NCBI RefSeq assembly: GCF_901827155.1 | Contig: NZ_LR594659.1 | Location: 1-64,000, forward strand | Reading direction: 5' to 3' | Length of the DNA stretch: 64,000 bases | Source of the DNA: Variovorax sp. PBL-H6 | Lineage (GTDB): Bacteria; Pseudomonadota; Gammaproteobacteria; Burkholderiales; Burkholderiaceae_C | Shown: positions 46,131 through 54,755 of the stretch, in pieces | Layout: each line of letters opens with the position of its first letter | How positions within the stretch are numbered: the stretch's first letter is position 1 | Notes under the pieces: model-generated | What the model saw: the letters and a program-made list of their open reading frames with translations, nothing else | Told to the model about the DNA's origin: nothing | The model's database searches: none | Made by a program: the position numbers and the translations under genes

Positions 46131-46727
46131 ATGGGCAACCGACTCACGCAGATCGCCACGCGCACCGGCGACGACGGCACCACCGGCCTGGGCGACAACA
46201 CGCGCGTCCCCAAGGACCACCGGCGCGTGCACGCAATGGGCGACGTGGACGAACTCAACTCGCACATCGGCCTGCTGTTGTGCGAGCCGATGCCGATGGC
46301 GCTGCGCGACCTGCTGGTCGACGTGCAGCACCAGCTCTTCAATCTCGGCGGCGAGCTGTCGATGCCCGGTTTCACGTTGCTGAAGGCCGATGCGCTGGTG
46401 CAACTCGACAACGCGCTCGCCGAACACAACGCGGCGCTCCCGCGGCTGGCCGAGTTCATCCTGCCGGCGGGCACCCGCGCCGCCGCGCAGGCGCACGTCT
46501 GCCGCACCGTCGCGCGGCGTGCGGAGCGCGCGGTCGTCGCCCTCGGTGCCGAGGTGGAGCTCAACGAGGCGCCACGCCAGTACCTCAATCGCCTGAGCGA
46601 CCTGCTGTTCGTACTGGCGCGCGTGCTCAATCGCGTGGACGGAGGGGACGACGTGTACTGGAAGAGCGAGCGGCTGGCGCGCGCCGCCGACTCCGATGCC
46701 AACGCCAACGCCGACGCCAACGAATAG
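46131..46727 (+). CDS. Cob(I)alamin adenosyltransferase, PduO type
   Basis: 198 residues. It transfers the adenosyl group of ATP to cob(I)alamin to make coenzyme B12. The N-terminal TRTGDDGTTGLGDNTRVPKDH binds ATP; VDELNSHIGLL and a four-helix core with CRTVARRAERAVVAL and YLNRLSDLLFVLAR follow, the conserved cobalamin-site block. The C-terminal tail is a short Asn/Ala/Asp repeat (DANANADANE). Confidence 0.93.
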   Translation: MGNRLTQIATRTGDDGTTGLGDNTRVPKDHRRVHAMGDVDELNSHIGLLLCEPMPMALRDLLVDVQHQLFNLGGELSMPGFTLLKADALVQLDNALAEHNAALPRLAEFILPAGTRAAAQAHVCRTVARRAERAVVALGAEVELNEAPRQYLNRLSDLLFVLARVLNRVDGGDDVYWKSERLARAADSDANANADANE

Positions 46728-46753
46728 AAGACCCGACTCGAGGAGACCGACAC

Positions 46754-47107
46754 ATGCCCATCAAGCACTGCACATACGCCTGCGCCGCCGCGCTCGCGGC
46801 CTGGCTGGCGCTGCCGACGACAGCATCCGCGCAGAACGGCAACGACCCGCCGGCCGCCCAGCGCGCGCATACGCTCAAGCCGCCGCCGCAGAACGGCAAG
46901 GTCCTGGGCGGCATCCATCGCGGTTCCGATGCTGCGGGCCGTGGCATCGACCACGCCGACTCGGCCACGCGCCGGGGCATCGGGAACGCCTCCGAGCGCG
47001 CCAGCCGGCCGATCCGCAACTTGGGTGAATCGCTGGGCCGCAAGCTGCCCGGTGGGCAGGGCCGCGGTGCGCAACCGTCCGTGGGCCCCCAGGGCACCGC
47101 GCCTTGA
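46754..47107 (+). CDS. Small secreted hypothetical protein
   Basis: 117 residues. Signal peptide MPIKHCTYACAAALAAWLAL cut after TASA. The mature part is basic and Gly/Arg/Asn-rich (GSDAAGRGIDHADSATRRGI), no family recognised. AGGAG lies upstream of the ATG, 26 bases behind the adenosyltransferase stop, so they may share a transcript. Function unknown. Confidence 0.65.
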   Translation: MPIKHCTYACAAALAAWLALPTTASAQNGNDPPAAQRAHTLKPPPQNGKVLGGIHRGSDAAGRGIDHADSATRRGIGNASERASRPIRNLGESLGRKLPGGQGRGAQPSVGPQGTAP

Positions 47108-47229
47108 ATCGGGTCCGACTCCCTTTACCCGCGCTTACACCCTTCATGCCGGCCACATCGGTGGCGCGTGGCGGCGATACATGGGCTTTTCATACTGCAC
47201 CCATGTTCCAACGCACTGAAGGAGTCGCA

Positions 47230-47631
47230 ATGAACAACAAGCGCATCAAGACCCGAACGACCATCGTTGCAGCTGTGCTGGCGCTCGGCATGGCCGGCAG
47301 CGCACTGGCGCGCGACGACGGCTACGGGCATCGCGACCGGCGTGACGACGACGGCGCGCGCTATTCGCAAAGGTTCGATCGCGACCACGATCGCCGCGAG
47401 CATCGGGAAGCTCGGGATGACGACCTTCGCCGCTGGGACGGCCGTGGCAAATGGCATCGCGGCGGCTACCTGCCGCCGACCTACCGCGGCCACTACGACG
47501 AGGTCGGCGACTGGCGCGCCCGTCGGCTGGAGGCGCCGCCCAGCGGGTACCACTGGGTGAGCGCGAACGGCGATCTGGTGCTGGCGGCGATCGCAACCGG
47601 GCTGATCGCCCAGATCATCGCGTCGCAGTAA
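47230..47631 (+). CDS. RcnB-like periplasmic protein
   Basis: 133 residues with a signal peptide to GSALA. A charged Asp/Arg/His-rich middle (GHRDRRDDDGARYSQRF) is followed by the RcnB domain: LPPTYRGHYDEVGDW, then LEAPPSGYHWVSANGDLVLA and a final hydrophobic segment. E. coli RcnB takes part in nickel/cobalt homeostasis; most homologues are uncharacterised. GGAG precedes the ATG at 47230. Confidence 0.82.
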   Translation: MNNKRIKTRTTIVAAVLALGMAGSALARDDGYGHRDRRDDDGARYSQRFDRDHDRREHREARDDDLRRWDGRGKWHRGGYLPPTYRGHYDEVGDWRARRLEAPPSGYHWVSANGDLVLAAIATGLIAQIIASQ

Positions 47632-47637
47632 GCCGGA

Positions 47638-47895
47638 TCAGGCGGCGGCTGCGACCGTCTGGGCACACACGTTGTGCCCGGTGATGGTGAGGCGCAACCC
47701 GCCTCCATGCCATTCGAGCCAGTTGAGGGCCACGTAGGCCTCGATGTCCGCATCGGCGATCTGGTCGGCCTGTCGCTGCTTCAACAGGTTGACCGTGGCC
47801 GGCAGGGCCTGCCGCAGCCTTTCCCTCGCCGTGGCCTGTTCGGCCGCCGCGGGGGAAAGGTTGCGCGTGGGAAGAGAAGTCGATGCCTTGGCCAA
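47638..47895 (-). CDS. Small conserved-looking hypothetical protein
   Basis: About 85 residues if it starts at TTG 47895, which has GGAG 5 bases upstream; no ATG is available in the frame near this point. The sequence is a plausible folded cytoplasmic protein: TARERLRQALPATVNLLKQR, DIEAYVALNWLEWHGGGLRL, TITGHNVC. It looks like proteins seen in related Comamonadaceae, from memory. It is convergent with the RcnB-like gene, 6 bases apart. Start and function are uncertain. Confidence 0.6.
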   Translation of the reverse strand: MAKASTSLPTRNLSPAAAEQATARERLRQALPATVNLLKQRQADQIADADIEAYVALNWLEWHGGGLRLTITGHNVCAQTVAAAA

Positions 47896-48007
47896 AATCG
47901 CTCCGATCGCAGACGAAAGAGTCCAATGTACGCTTCCTGCGAACGCCGTCACGGACCTTTTTCGCAGAATCCGACGGGCGTGCGCCTGCCGACAGCGACG
48001 ACGCAAT

Positions 48008-48499
48008 CTACTTGCGTGGCGTCTTCAGCAGCTTGCTGACTTCGTCCACGTTGTCGCGGATGCGCTGGCTCACGATGTCGAAGGCCTCGGCCTGCGACTT
48101 GGCTGCCAGTTCCGACAGCTCCCGGATATCGTCGAGCGCCTGCTTGAAGGCCGCCTTGCCCAAGGCATCGAGCTTGGCGAGGTTCTCGCGCGGCTCGGCA
48201 GGCGACATGCCCTTCACCGCCCCCTGCCATTCGACGATCGACGTCTTCAGCATCTCGGTCTGACGCGCCACCACCGCCTGCAGACCTTGATAGGACTTCT
48301 GGTTCGCCTCCATCAGCGCCTGCAGGTCCTTGCGCCCGCTCTCGGCGATGGTGCCGGCCGCCCCGGCCAAAGGAAGGTTCTGCAGGCGCTCGGCCATGCC
48401 CTTGAGCGGCTTGATGAACGCATCCTGGATGTCTTCCGCGGCCGTCGGCTGTGCCTTCCTGGCGCCGGCCGTGCTGCTCGTCTTGCTGCTGGTTGCCAT
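48008..48499 (-). CDS. Phasin family protein
   Basis: 163 residues, helical, with the phasin pattern: AAEDIQDAFIKPLKGMAERL, then SGRKDLQALMEANQKSYQGL and a C-terminal coiled segment (DALGKAAFKQALDDIRELSE). Phasins coat polyhydroxyalkanoate granules and control their size. The start at 48499 is supported by GGAG 6 bases upstream. It is divergent from the TetR gene, whose operator lies in the shared 120-base gap, so the regulator might influence it. Confidence 0.85.
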   Translation of the reverse strand: MATSSKTSSTAGARKAQPTAAEDIQDAFIKPLKGMAERLQNLPLAGAAGTIAESGRKDLQALMEANQKSYQGLQAVVARQTEMLKTSIVEWQGAVKGMSPAEPRENLAKLDALGKAAFKQALDDIRELSELAAKSQAEAFDIVSQRIRDNVDEVSKLLKTPRK

Positions 48500-48593
48500 G
48501 CTCGTCTCCGGGTTGTGGTTGGAGCCGCCACGATACGCCCACACCCCGGCTGGATGGAAGTCGCAAACCCCCGATTCTTCTCGTCTTGCAATT

Positions 48594-48609
48594 TCGCACG
48601 TCTGTGCTA
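48594..48609. promoter_or_regulatory. Operator 1 of the TetR-type regulator (autoregulation)
   Basis: TCGCAC-GTCT-GTGCTA, a dyad with one mismatch, 11 bases before the TetR start codon. It shares TTTCGCAC-N4-GTGC with the site at 49266. Confidence 0.7.
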
Positions 48610-48619
48610 AATTTGCTGA

Positions 48620-49222
48620 ATGGATGCCAAGACCCAGAAGAGCGAGCTGACCCGCACTGCCATCGTCGGCACGGCGATGGATCTCGCCTCGGCCGAGGGA
48701 CTCGAGGCCATCACACTCCAGGCCGTGGCCACGCGGCTGGGCCTGTCCAAAAGCGGCGTGTTCTCGCGCGTGGGCTCGCGCGAGGCGCTGCAGAAGGCGG
48801 TCATCGAGGAATTCGGGCGCCGCTTCCTGGCCGACGTGTTCGTGCCCGCAATGCAGAAGCCCAAGGGACTCGCGCGGCTGGACGAGATCGTCTCGCGCTG
48901 GATCGTGCGCACCCGTGAGGTCGAGACCGAGACCGGTTGCATCTACACCGCCGGTGCCTTCGAGTTCGATGACCGGGAGGGCGAGCTGCGCAACTTACTG
49001 GTGGAAGAGGTCACGCGCTGGCGCGCTGCCCTGCGCCGGACCGTGCAGCAGGCGATCGAGACCGGCGAGCTGCGGGCCGACACCGACCCCGCGCAACTCG
49101 TCAGCGAGATCAATGGATTGATCATGTCCCTGCTGCACGACGCGCGCTTCCTCCGAGACACGCGCGCAGCAGACCGCGCCCAGCTCACCTGGCAGCGCTT
49201 GATCGCCAGCTACCGGGCGTGA
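48620..49222 (+). CDS. TetR/AcrR family transcriptional regulator
   Basis: 200 residues. N-terminal helix-turn-helix: IVGTAMDLASAEGLEAITLQ followed by VATRLGLSKSGVFSRVGSRE. The C-terminal ligand domain contains TGCIYTAGAFEFDDREGELR. A matching dyad occurs just before this gene and again 45 bases after it, before the next two genes, so it probably represses itself and the downstream hydrolase unit. The ligand is unknown. Confidence 0.9.
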   Translation: MDAKTQKSELTRTAIVGTAMDLASAEGLEAITLQAVATRLGLSKSGVFSRVGSREALQKAVIEEFGRRFLADVFVPAMQKPKGLARLDEIVSRWIVRTREVETETGCIYTAGAFEFDDREGELRNLLVEEVTRWRAALRRTVQQAIETGELRADTDPAQLVSEINGLIMSLLHDARFLRDTRAADRAQLTWQRLIASYRA

Positions 49223-49265
49223 GTTCCATGGCTGCCGCCATTTCCGACCTTCGCTCATTCACATT

Positions 49266-49281
49266 TCGCACAGCCGTGCGA
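49266..49281. promoter_or_regulatory. Operator 2 of the TetR-type regulator
   Basis: TCGCAC-AGCC-GTGCGA is a perfect dyad preceded by TT, 14 bases before the ATG of the small membrane protein, matching operator 1. Confidence 0.75.
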
Positions 49282-49295
49282 TAAAAGGGGAAAGC

Positions 49296-49409
49296 ATGTT
49301 GATCGCTCTATTGTTCCTGGGTGCCTGCCTGCTCGGCCTGGGCGTGCGCACGGTGCTCGACGCCGTTCGCAGCCTGCCGCGGAGCAACGACGATTGGGTC
49401 TGGTATTGA
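49296..49409 (+). CDS. 37-residue membrane protein
   Basis: A short gene with the ribosome-binding site AAAAGGGG 5 bases upstream. The peptide starts MLIALLFLGACLLGLGVRTV, one membrane helix, and ends with a polar aromatic tail (RSNDDWVWY). It lies immediately after the perfect TetR operator and 17 bases before the hydrolase gene, so it is the first gene of the regulated unit. No family recognised; its size explains why it could be overlooked. Confidence 0.65.
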   Translation: MLIALLFLGACLLGLGVRTVLDAVRSLPRSNDDWVWY

Positions 49410-49426
49410 AGAACCCGGAATCCAAG

Positions 49427-50347
49427 ATGCCCACCGTCACGCCCGCCACCTCCAACGCTGCGGCCTCATCAGCCGCGGCCTCCAACTACTACGGCGCCAG
49501 CCCCTGGATGCGCCCGCTGCGCCTGGCTCTGGCCGCGCTGCAACGCACCTGGCCCACGCTTGGCGTGCGTGCCGCCTACCGTCTCTTCGGCACCCCGCTG
49601 CCGCTCAATTGGCTGAACCGCCGCCACGCCCCCGATGCCGGCTGGCAACGCGAGACCTGGGCCTTCGAGAAGGCGAGCCTCGGCCTCTACACGCCCGATG
49701 CGGCATCGCGAGAGGCGCCGCGCGTGCTGCTGGTCCACGGCTGGGGCGGTCACGCGGGCCAGATGCTTCCCCTGGCGCAGGCCCTGACCGCCGCCGGCTT
49801 GACGCCGCTGCTGCTCGAGATGCCGGCCCATGGCCGCAGCCCCGGAACGGTCAGCAACCTGCCGCAGTTCGCGCGGGCCATCGACTACGTGGCGGCCCGG
49901 CTGGCGCTGGAGGGCACGGCGCTCAAGGCCATCGCTGCGCACTCGCTCGGCGCGAACGCGTTGGCCTACGCGGCCAGCCGCGGCCTGCGCGCGGAACGGC
50001 TGGTCCTGCTGGCACCGCCCGCGTCACCGCACGCCTTCACCCGCTATTTCGCGCATGTGTTCGGCCTCAACGAGCGAACGCGCGCCGCCATGCAGCACCG
50101 GATCGAGGCACGGGAGGGCATCCTCATGCCCCTGTTCGAGCCTGACGCCGTGGGCCCGCGCATCGCACAACCCACGCTGGTGGTGCATGACCGCGACGAC
50201 CGCGTCAACCGCTTTGCCGACGGCGTGGCCTACCGCGACGCGATTGCCGGGGCGCAGCTCATCGCAACACAGGCGCTGGGCCACCGCCGCATCTTGCGGG
50301 AGCCCTCCGTGCTGCAGGAGGTGGCTGCCTTCGTTTCGAGGGCTTGA
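49427..50347 (+). CDS. Alpha/beta hydrolase
   Basis: 306 residues. Oxyanion segment VLLVHGWGGHAGQ, nucleophile elbow AAHSLGANAL (Ser), acid in VVHDRDDRVNR and catalytic His in ALGHRRIL. The N-terminal ~30 residues are Ala/Ser/Thr-rich and disordered-looking. It probably hydrolyses an ester or lipid-like substrate; the specificity is unknown. Co-transcribed with the 37-residue membrane protein under the TetR operator. Convergent with minE, with a GC hairpin between them. Confidence 0.87.
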   Translation: MPTVTPATSNAAASSAAASNYYGASPWMRPLRLALAALQRTWPTLGVRAAYRLFGTPLPLNWLNRRHAPDAGWQRETWAFEKASLGLYTPDAASREAPRVLLVHGWGGHAGQMLPLAQALTAAGLTPLLLEMPAHGRSPGTVSNLPQFARAIDYVAARLALEGTALKAIAAHSLGANALAYAASRGLRAERLVLLAPPASPHAFTRYFAHVFGLNERTRAAMQHRIEAREGILMPLFEPDAVGPRIAQPTLVVHDRDDRVNRFADGVAYRDAIAGAQLIATQALGHRRILREPSVLQEVAAFVSRA

Positions 50348-50350
50348 TCG

Positions 50351-50369
50351 GGCGCGCGCTCAGCGCGCC
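50351..50369. terminator. GC-rich hairpin between convergent hydrolase and minE genes
   Basis: GGCGCGC (50351-50357) and GCGCGCC (50363-50369) with loop GCTCA. It overlaps the minE stop codon and lacks a U-tract. Confidence 0.4.
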
Positions 50370-50638
50370 GCCAGCGCAGTCCCGTCCGGCAGCTCGATCT
50401 TGACTTCGAGCACCTCGAGGTCGTCCTGCTTCTCCAGGTGGACCTTGATGTCCTCGGCCTTGATCGACACGTACTTCGAGATCACCGCGATCAGTTCGCG
50501 CTGCAGTTCCGGCAGGTAGTCGGGCCGCCGCTTGCCGCTGAGGCTGCTGCGCTCGTGCGCGAGGATGATCTGCAGCCGCTCCTTCGCGACGCTCGCCGTC
50601 TTCTTCTTTTCGCCCAGCAGGAACGAGAAAAAGGACAT
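50360..50638 (-). CDS. minE: Cell division topological specificity factor MinE
   Basis: 92 residues. N-terminal membrane-targeting [20 protein letters not shown], MinD-contact helix [12 protein letters not shown] and the dimerisation domain [17 protein letters not shown]. It stimulates MinD ATPase and restricts the MinCD inhibitor to the poles. The start lies 2 bases after the minD stop. Last gene of minCDE. Confidence 0.96.
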   Translation of the reverse strand: MSFFSFLLGEKKKTASVAKERLQIILAHERSSLSGKRRPDYLPELQRELIAVISKYVSIKAEDIKVHLEKQDDLEVLEVKIELPDGTALAAR

Positions 50639-50640
50639 GC

Positions 50641-51456
50641 TTACCTCCCTCCGAAGAAGCGCTTGAAGAAGCTGGGCTTCTCGGCCTCGACGAAGCGCAT
50701 CGGCCTGTCCTCGCCGAGGAAGCGCGCCACCACGTCGCTGTAGGCCTGGGCCACCTCGGTCTCCTTGTCGTGGATCGCGGGGATGCCCTGGTTCGAAGCC
50801 TGCAGCACGCTCTCGGATTCCGGGATCACGCCGATCAGCTTGATGCGCAGGATGTCCTGGATGTCCTCCAGCGACAGCATCTGCCCGCCGGCCACCCGGT
50901 TGGGGTTGTAGCGCGTGATCAGCAGATGCTCCTTGATCGGCTCGCCGCCTTCCTTGGCCCGCTTCGTCTTGGAGCCGAGCATGCCGAGGATACGGTCGGA
51001 ATCGCGCACCGAGGAGACCTCGGGGTTGGTCACGATCAGCGCCTCGTCCGCGAAGTGCATCGCCATCAGCGCGCCGGTCTCGATGCCGGCGGGCGAGTCG
51101 CACACGATGTAGTCGAAGCCCTGTTCGCTCAGCTCGTTCAGGATCTTCTCGACCCCCTCCTGCTTGAGTGCGTCCTTGTCGCGCGTCTGGGATGCGGCCA
51201 GCACGAACAGGTTGTCGCACTGCTTGTCCTTGATCAGCGCCTGGCTCAGGTTGGCCTCGCCCTGGATCACGTTGATCAGGTCGTAGACCACCCGCCGCTC
51301 GCAGCCCATGATCAGGTCCAGGTTGCGCAGGCCGACGTCGAAGTCGATCACGGCCGTCTTCTTGCCCGCCAGCGCGAGCCCCGATGCAAAGCTCGCGCTC
51401 GTGGTCGTCTTGCCGACGCCGCCCTTGCCCGAGGTCACCACCACAATCTTGGCCAT
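50641..51456 (-). CDS. minD: Septum site-determining ATPase MinD
   Basis: 271 residues. Deviant Walker [17 protein letters not shown], Walker A' [16 protein letters not shown], Walker [13 protein letters not shown]. The C-terminal amphipathic membrane helix FFKRFFGG is present. It recruits MinC and oscillates with MinE to place the division site. Confidence 0.97.
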   Translation of the reverse strand: MAKIVVVTSGKGGVGKTTTSASFASGLALAGKKTAVIDFDVGLRNLDLIMGCERRVVYDLINVIQGEANLSQALIKDKQCDNLFVLAASQTRDKDALKQEGVEKILNELSEQGFDYIVCDSPAGIETGALMAMHFADEALIVTNPEVSSVRDSDRILGMLGSKTKRAKEGGEPIKEHLLITRYNPNRVAGGQMLSLEDIQDILRIKLIGVIPESESVLQASNQGIPAIHDKETEVAQAYSDVVARFLGEDRPMRFVEAEKPSFFKRFFGGR

Positions 51457-51515
51457 TCGAATCCTTCTCTTCTGTTTCGTTTGTTCAGGTGTGCGCGTGC
51501 GCGCGGATGGCCGCC

Positions 51516-52271
51516 TCATTCGATGGCGCTCATCACGATCTTCTTTCCGTCCAGCGAGATCTGCGTCGCCTTGCCCGCAACCTCCGCGGGCAGCGCGACT
51601 TCTGCGGTGCGGTAGATGCCCGCTATCGCAACCAGCTGCGCTTCCATGCAAGTGGTGAAGATGCGTGCCTCGGTGTTTCCGCGCGCGCCCGCGATCGCCT
51701 TGCCGCGCAGCGGCGCGTAGACGTGCACGTTGCCATCTGCGATCACCTCGGCGCCGAAGCTGACCACTGCGGTCACCACCACGTCGCCACCGCGCGCGTA
51801 CACCTGCTGGCCCGAACGCAGCGGTTTGTCGATCACCAGCGTGCCGTTCGCAGGCACCGGCACCTCGCGCACGATCTGGGGCTGGGGGGCTTCGGCTGGT
51901 GGCGGAGCTGGCCGCGGGCTCGGCGAAGGCGGCACCGGCATCGCGGTCACGGACAGGCCGGCCGCGCGCGCCGCGGCGTTCTGCCCGTCGCTGCCGCCGC
52001 GCACCGCGACCGGCTGTGTCTGGTGGCGCGCCAGCAGCGCGCGCAGCGCAGGAAAGTCGAGACTCGCCGCGGCATCGCTCTGCTCCAGCTGCGAGAGATC
52101 GATGACGACCGGCTCCTGGTCGAAGAAATCGGGGGAATCGGCGAGTTGAGCGTCGAGCGCCTCGGCCAGTACGCCCAGGTCCGCGGTCTTGAGGATCACG
52201 GCGATCAGCGGAAGCGTCGCGCTCTTGAATTCGAAAACCGCTCGGGTGCGCGCGGCGGATGCATCTGCCAT
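51516..52271 (-). CDS. minC: Septum site-determining protein MinC
   Basis: 251 residues. N-terminal FtsZ-inhibiting domain (FEFKSATLPLIAVILKTADL), a Pro-rich linker (PPSPSPRPAPPPAEAPQP) and the C-terminal beta-helical MinD-binding domain with VYARGGDVVVTAVVSFGAEV, then IADGNVHVYAPLRGKAIAGA. It blocks Z-ring assembly away from midcell. First gene of minCDE; the 59-base gap to minD holds its ribosome-binding region. Confidence 0.95.
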   Translation of the reverse strand: MADASAARTRAVFEFKSATLPLIAVILKTADLGVLAEALDAQLADSPDFFDQEPVVIDLSQLEQSDAAASLDFPALRALLARHQTQPVAVRGGSDGQNAAARAAGLSVTAMPVPPSPSPRPAPPPAEAPQPQIVREVPVPANGTLVIDKPLRSGQQVYARGGDVVVTAVVSFGAEVIADGNVHVYAPLRGKAIAGARGNTEARIFTTCMEAQLVAIAGIYRTAEVALPAEVAGKATQISLDGKKIVMSAIE

Positions 52272-52498
52272 GGAAAACGTGGGTGCGAAAAGCGTTGGAG
52301 TCTAACGGGGAGTGGCGGGCAACCTGTCGATGCTTGCTGGAAAGATGACCGGGCACAACACTTCTTGCACTGGGTTTCAAGATTGATTCACCCACGCAAC
52401 ACCGGCACCAAGGCGCGGTCGACTCCTACAAGCACGCAGGCGTTCTTTTCAGAGACTCACGCGCTTCGGCCCTCTCCCGGGCTGCTCATTGTCCCCTC

Positions 52499-52834
52499 AT
52501 GCAACCTATCCTCGACATTCGGTCGGTGCGGCCGGACCTCTACACCTACAGCCTTGGCGCGGCACCGGCGGCCGAGCTCCAGTGCGGTGATTTCTTCGAC
52601 ACGGCCGAACGCTGCCTGCTCGACGCGGGCCAGGGCCTGTATCTCTACTTCGATCGCGTCCAGATTCGCTTTGCAGGTTTCTCGCTCGGCAGCTACCCGG
52701 TCGCGCGCATGGTGGAAGATCCGATGGGCTTGTTCCAGGAGCTCGTGGCGTGCGTCTTGCGCGTCTACCGGGCAAGCGCCGCCCCGCGCCGGGCTCCGGC
52801 TCAGGCGGCGCGCGAGCGGTTGAGCACGGCGTAG
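52499..52834 (+). CDS. Hypothetical protein
   Basis: 111 residues, no family recognised. MQPILDIRSVRPDLYTYSLG, YFDRVQIRFAGFSLGSYPVA and LFQELVACVLRVYRA look like a folded cytoplasmic protein. No clear ribosome-binding site. Its last 34 bases overlap the 3' end of the convergent uracil permease gene. Divergent from minC with a 227-base gap that holds both promoters and nothing else recognisable. Confidence 0.6.
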   Translation: MQPILDIRSVRPDLYTYSLGAAPAAELQCGDFFDTAERCLLDAGQGLYLYFDRVQIRFAGFSLGSYPVARMVEDPMGLFQELVACVLRVYRASAAPRRAPAQAARERLSTA

Positions 52835-54159
52835 AGCAGGATCGCGCCGAAGGTGGCGGTCCCGATGCCGCCCAGTGCGAACTGGCCGAACTTGAGCGTG
52901 AAGTCGCCGGTGCCCAGGATGAGCGTGATCGCGGCCACGATCAGGTTGCGGTTCTGCGAGAAGTCCACCCGGTTGTCGACCCAGATCTTGGCCCCCGCGA
53001 CCGCGATCAGGCCGAACACCACGATGCTCACGCCGCCCATCACAGGCAATGGGATGGCCTGGATCAGTGCGCCGAACTTGGGACTGAAGCCCAGCAGCAG
53101 TGCGATGAACGCCGCCACCACGAAGATCGCCGTGGAGTAGATCTTGGTCGCCGCCATCACGCCGATGTTCTCCGCATAGGTCGTGACGCCGGTCCCGCCG
53201 GCCGCGCCGCTCACCATGGTCGCGATGCCGTCGCCAATGAAGGCGCGGCCCAGGTACGGATTGAGATCGCGACCCGTCATTGCGCTCACCGCCTTGATGT
53301 GGCCCAGGTTTTCGGCCACCAGGATCACCGCCACCGGCGCGATCAGCAGCATGGCGTTCACCTCGAACACCGGCGCCGTGAAATTTGGCAGGCCGAACCA
53401 GGGGGCCGCCGCCAGCGGGCCAAGGTCGATCGGCTTGCCCAGCCCCAGCCCATTGGTGAGCACGGCGTAGATGAGGCTCGCCGCGACCAGTCCCATGAGG
53501 ATCAGCAAGCGTTGCACCATGCCGCGCGCGTAGACCGCGATCAGGCCCACGCACAGGAAGGTCAGCGCCTGCATCCAGGTGTCGAAGCCGGTCGGCGCCA
53601 TGTTCTTGATCGGCACGCTCGCCAGATTGAGCCCGATGACCGCCACCACCGCGCCGGTCACCACCGGCGGCATCAGCCGCTCGATCCAGTGCACCGCGAC
53701 GTCCTGCTCGATCTCCTCCACCTCGACCCCTCTGAGCGGCGCCGACTTGTGGTGCCGCTCGTTGGTCAGCGCGACCAGCACGCCGATCAGCACGTAGACC
53801 GCCCCGCAGACGATGATCCCGCCCAACGCCACGCCGAGATTGCCGTTCGGCCCCTGGCCCGCGTAGCCGGTGGCCGCGATCACCACGCCGATGAAGGCGA
53901 AGCTGGAACCCAGGTAGCTCGGCACGCGGCCGCCGGTCACCAGGAAGAAGATCAGCGTGCCGAAGCCGCTCATCAGGATCGCGATGTTGGGGTTGAAGCC
54001 CATGAGGATCGGCGCGAGCACGGTCGCGCCGAACATCGCGATCACGTGCTGCACCCCCAGGGCGAACGTCTGCGGCCAGGGCAGTCGCTCGTCGGGCGCC
54101 ACCACGGCAGTGTCGCCGGCGGCCACCTCGCGCCAGCGGGGAAGGTACGAATCGCTCAT
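52801..54159 (-). CDS. Uracil/xanthine permease (NCS2 family)
   Basis: 452-residue transporter with 12-14 hydrophobic segments. The opening LPWPQTFALGVQHVIAMFGATVL and the half-helix motifs VILVAENLGHIKAVS and GGTGVTTYAENIGVMA contain the two conserved Glu residues of UraA/RutG-type uracil:proton symporters, so uracil is the most likely substrate. Two short soluble stretches are visible (ERHHKSAPLRGVEVEEI). No pyrimidine metabolism genes are next to it. Confidence 0.88.
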   Translation of the reverse strand: MSDSYLPRWREVAAGDTAVVAPDERLPWPQTFALGVQHVIAMFGATVLAPILMGFNPNIAILMSGFGTLIFFLVTGGRVPSYLGSSFAFIGVVIAATGYAGQGPNGNLGVALGGIIVCGAVYVLIGVLVALTNERHHKSAPLRGVEVEEIEQDVAVHWIERLMPPVVTGAVVAVIGLNLASVPIKNMAPTGFDTWMQALTFLCVGLIAVYARGMVQRLLILMGLVAASLIYAVLTNGLGLGKPIDLGPLAAAPWFGLPNFTAPVFEVNAMLLIAPVAVILVAENLGHIKAVSAMTGRDLNPYLGRAFIGDGIATMVSGAAGGTGVTTYAENIGVMAATKIYSTAIFVVAAFIALLLGFSPKFGALIQAIPLPVMGGVSIVVFGLIAVAGAKIWVDNRVDFSQNRNLIVAAITLILGTGDFTLKFGQFALGGIGTATFGAILLYAVLNRSRAA

Positions 54160-54215
54160 GTCTTTTCTCCTCGGTTGTTGTTGTTGGCCCGGCCGGCGGG
54201 CGCGCTCGCGCCTTC

Positions 54216-54641
54216 TCAGCCTTGCGGGATCAGAACCGCCATCGTCAGCCGCGAGACGCAGGTCAGCTCGCCCGCATCGTTGGTGAGGTCGATCTGCCAG
54301 ACCTGCGTGCTGCGGCCGCGATGCACCGGGCGCGCAATGCCCGTGACCCAGCCCGAGGTCGTGGCCCTGATGTGGTTGGCATTGATGTCCAGCCCCACCG
54401 CGCGGTGGCCTTCGGGCGCCGAGTAGTGCGCGCCGCAGGAGCCCAGCGTCTCGGCCAGCACCACCGACACGCCGCCGTGCAGGATGCCGTAGGGCTGGCG
54501 CGTGCGCTCGTCCACCGGCACGCGGCCGCGGATGAAGTCGGGGCCGATCTCGAGGAACTCCACGCCCAGCGTCGCCACCGCCGTGTTCACGTGACTGCGG
54601 GTGAGTTCCTCGATCGAGATCTCTTTCTTCCAGATGGACAT
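54216..54641 (-). CDS. PaaI/EntH-type hotdog thioesterase
   Basis: 141 residues with one hotdog fold. The active-site helix motif YGILHGGVSVVLAETLGSCG carries the catalytic Glu, as in EntH/YdiI. The family hydrolyses aryl- or acyl-CoA esters; the substrate is not clear. It lies downstream of a divergent AsmA-like gene and upstream of the permease on the same strand. Confidence 0.88.
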   Translation of the reverse strand: MSIWKKEISIEELTRSHVNTAVATLGVEFLEIGPDFIRGRVPVDERTRQPYGILHGGVSVVLAETLGSCGAHYSAPEGHRAVGLDINANHIRATTSGWVTGIARPVHRGRSTQVWQIDLTNDAGELTCVSRLTMAVLIPQG

Positions 54642-54755
54642 TCGCTTTCTCCGGTTCGTTCAGTGGGGTTTGACCAAAACTATAGCGACTGGCCCTGACA
54701 CGGCCACGGGCCCGCGGCCGATGCGGGCGCCGGGCGATGGATCTAAGCTCGCCGC

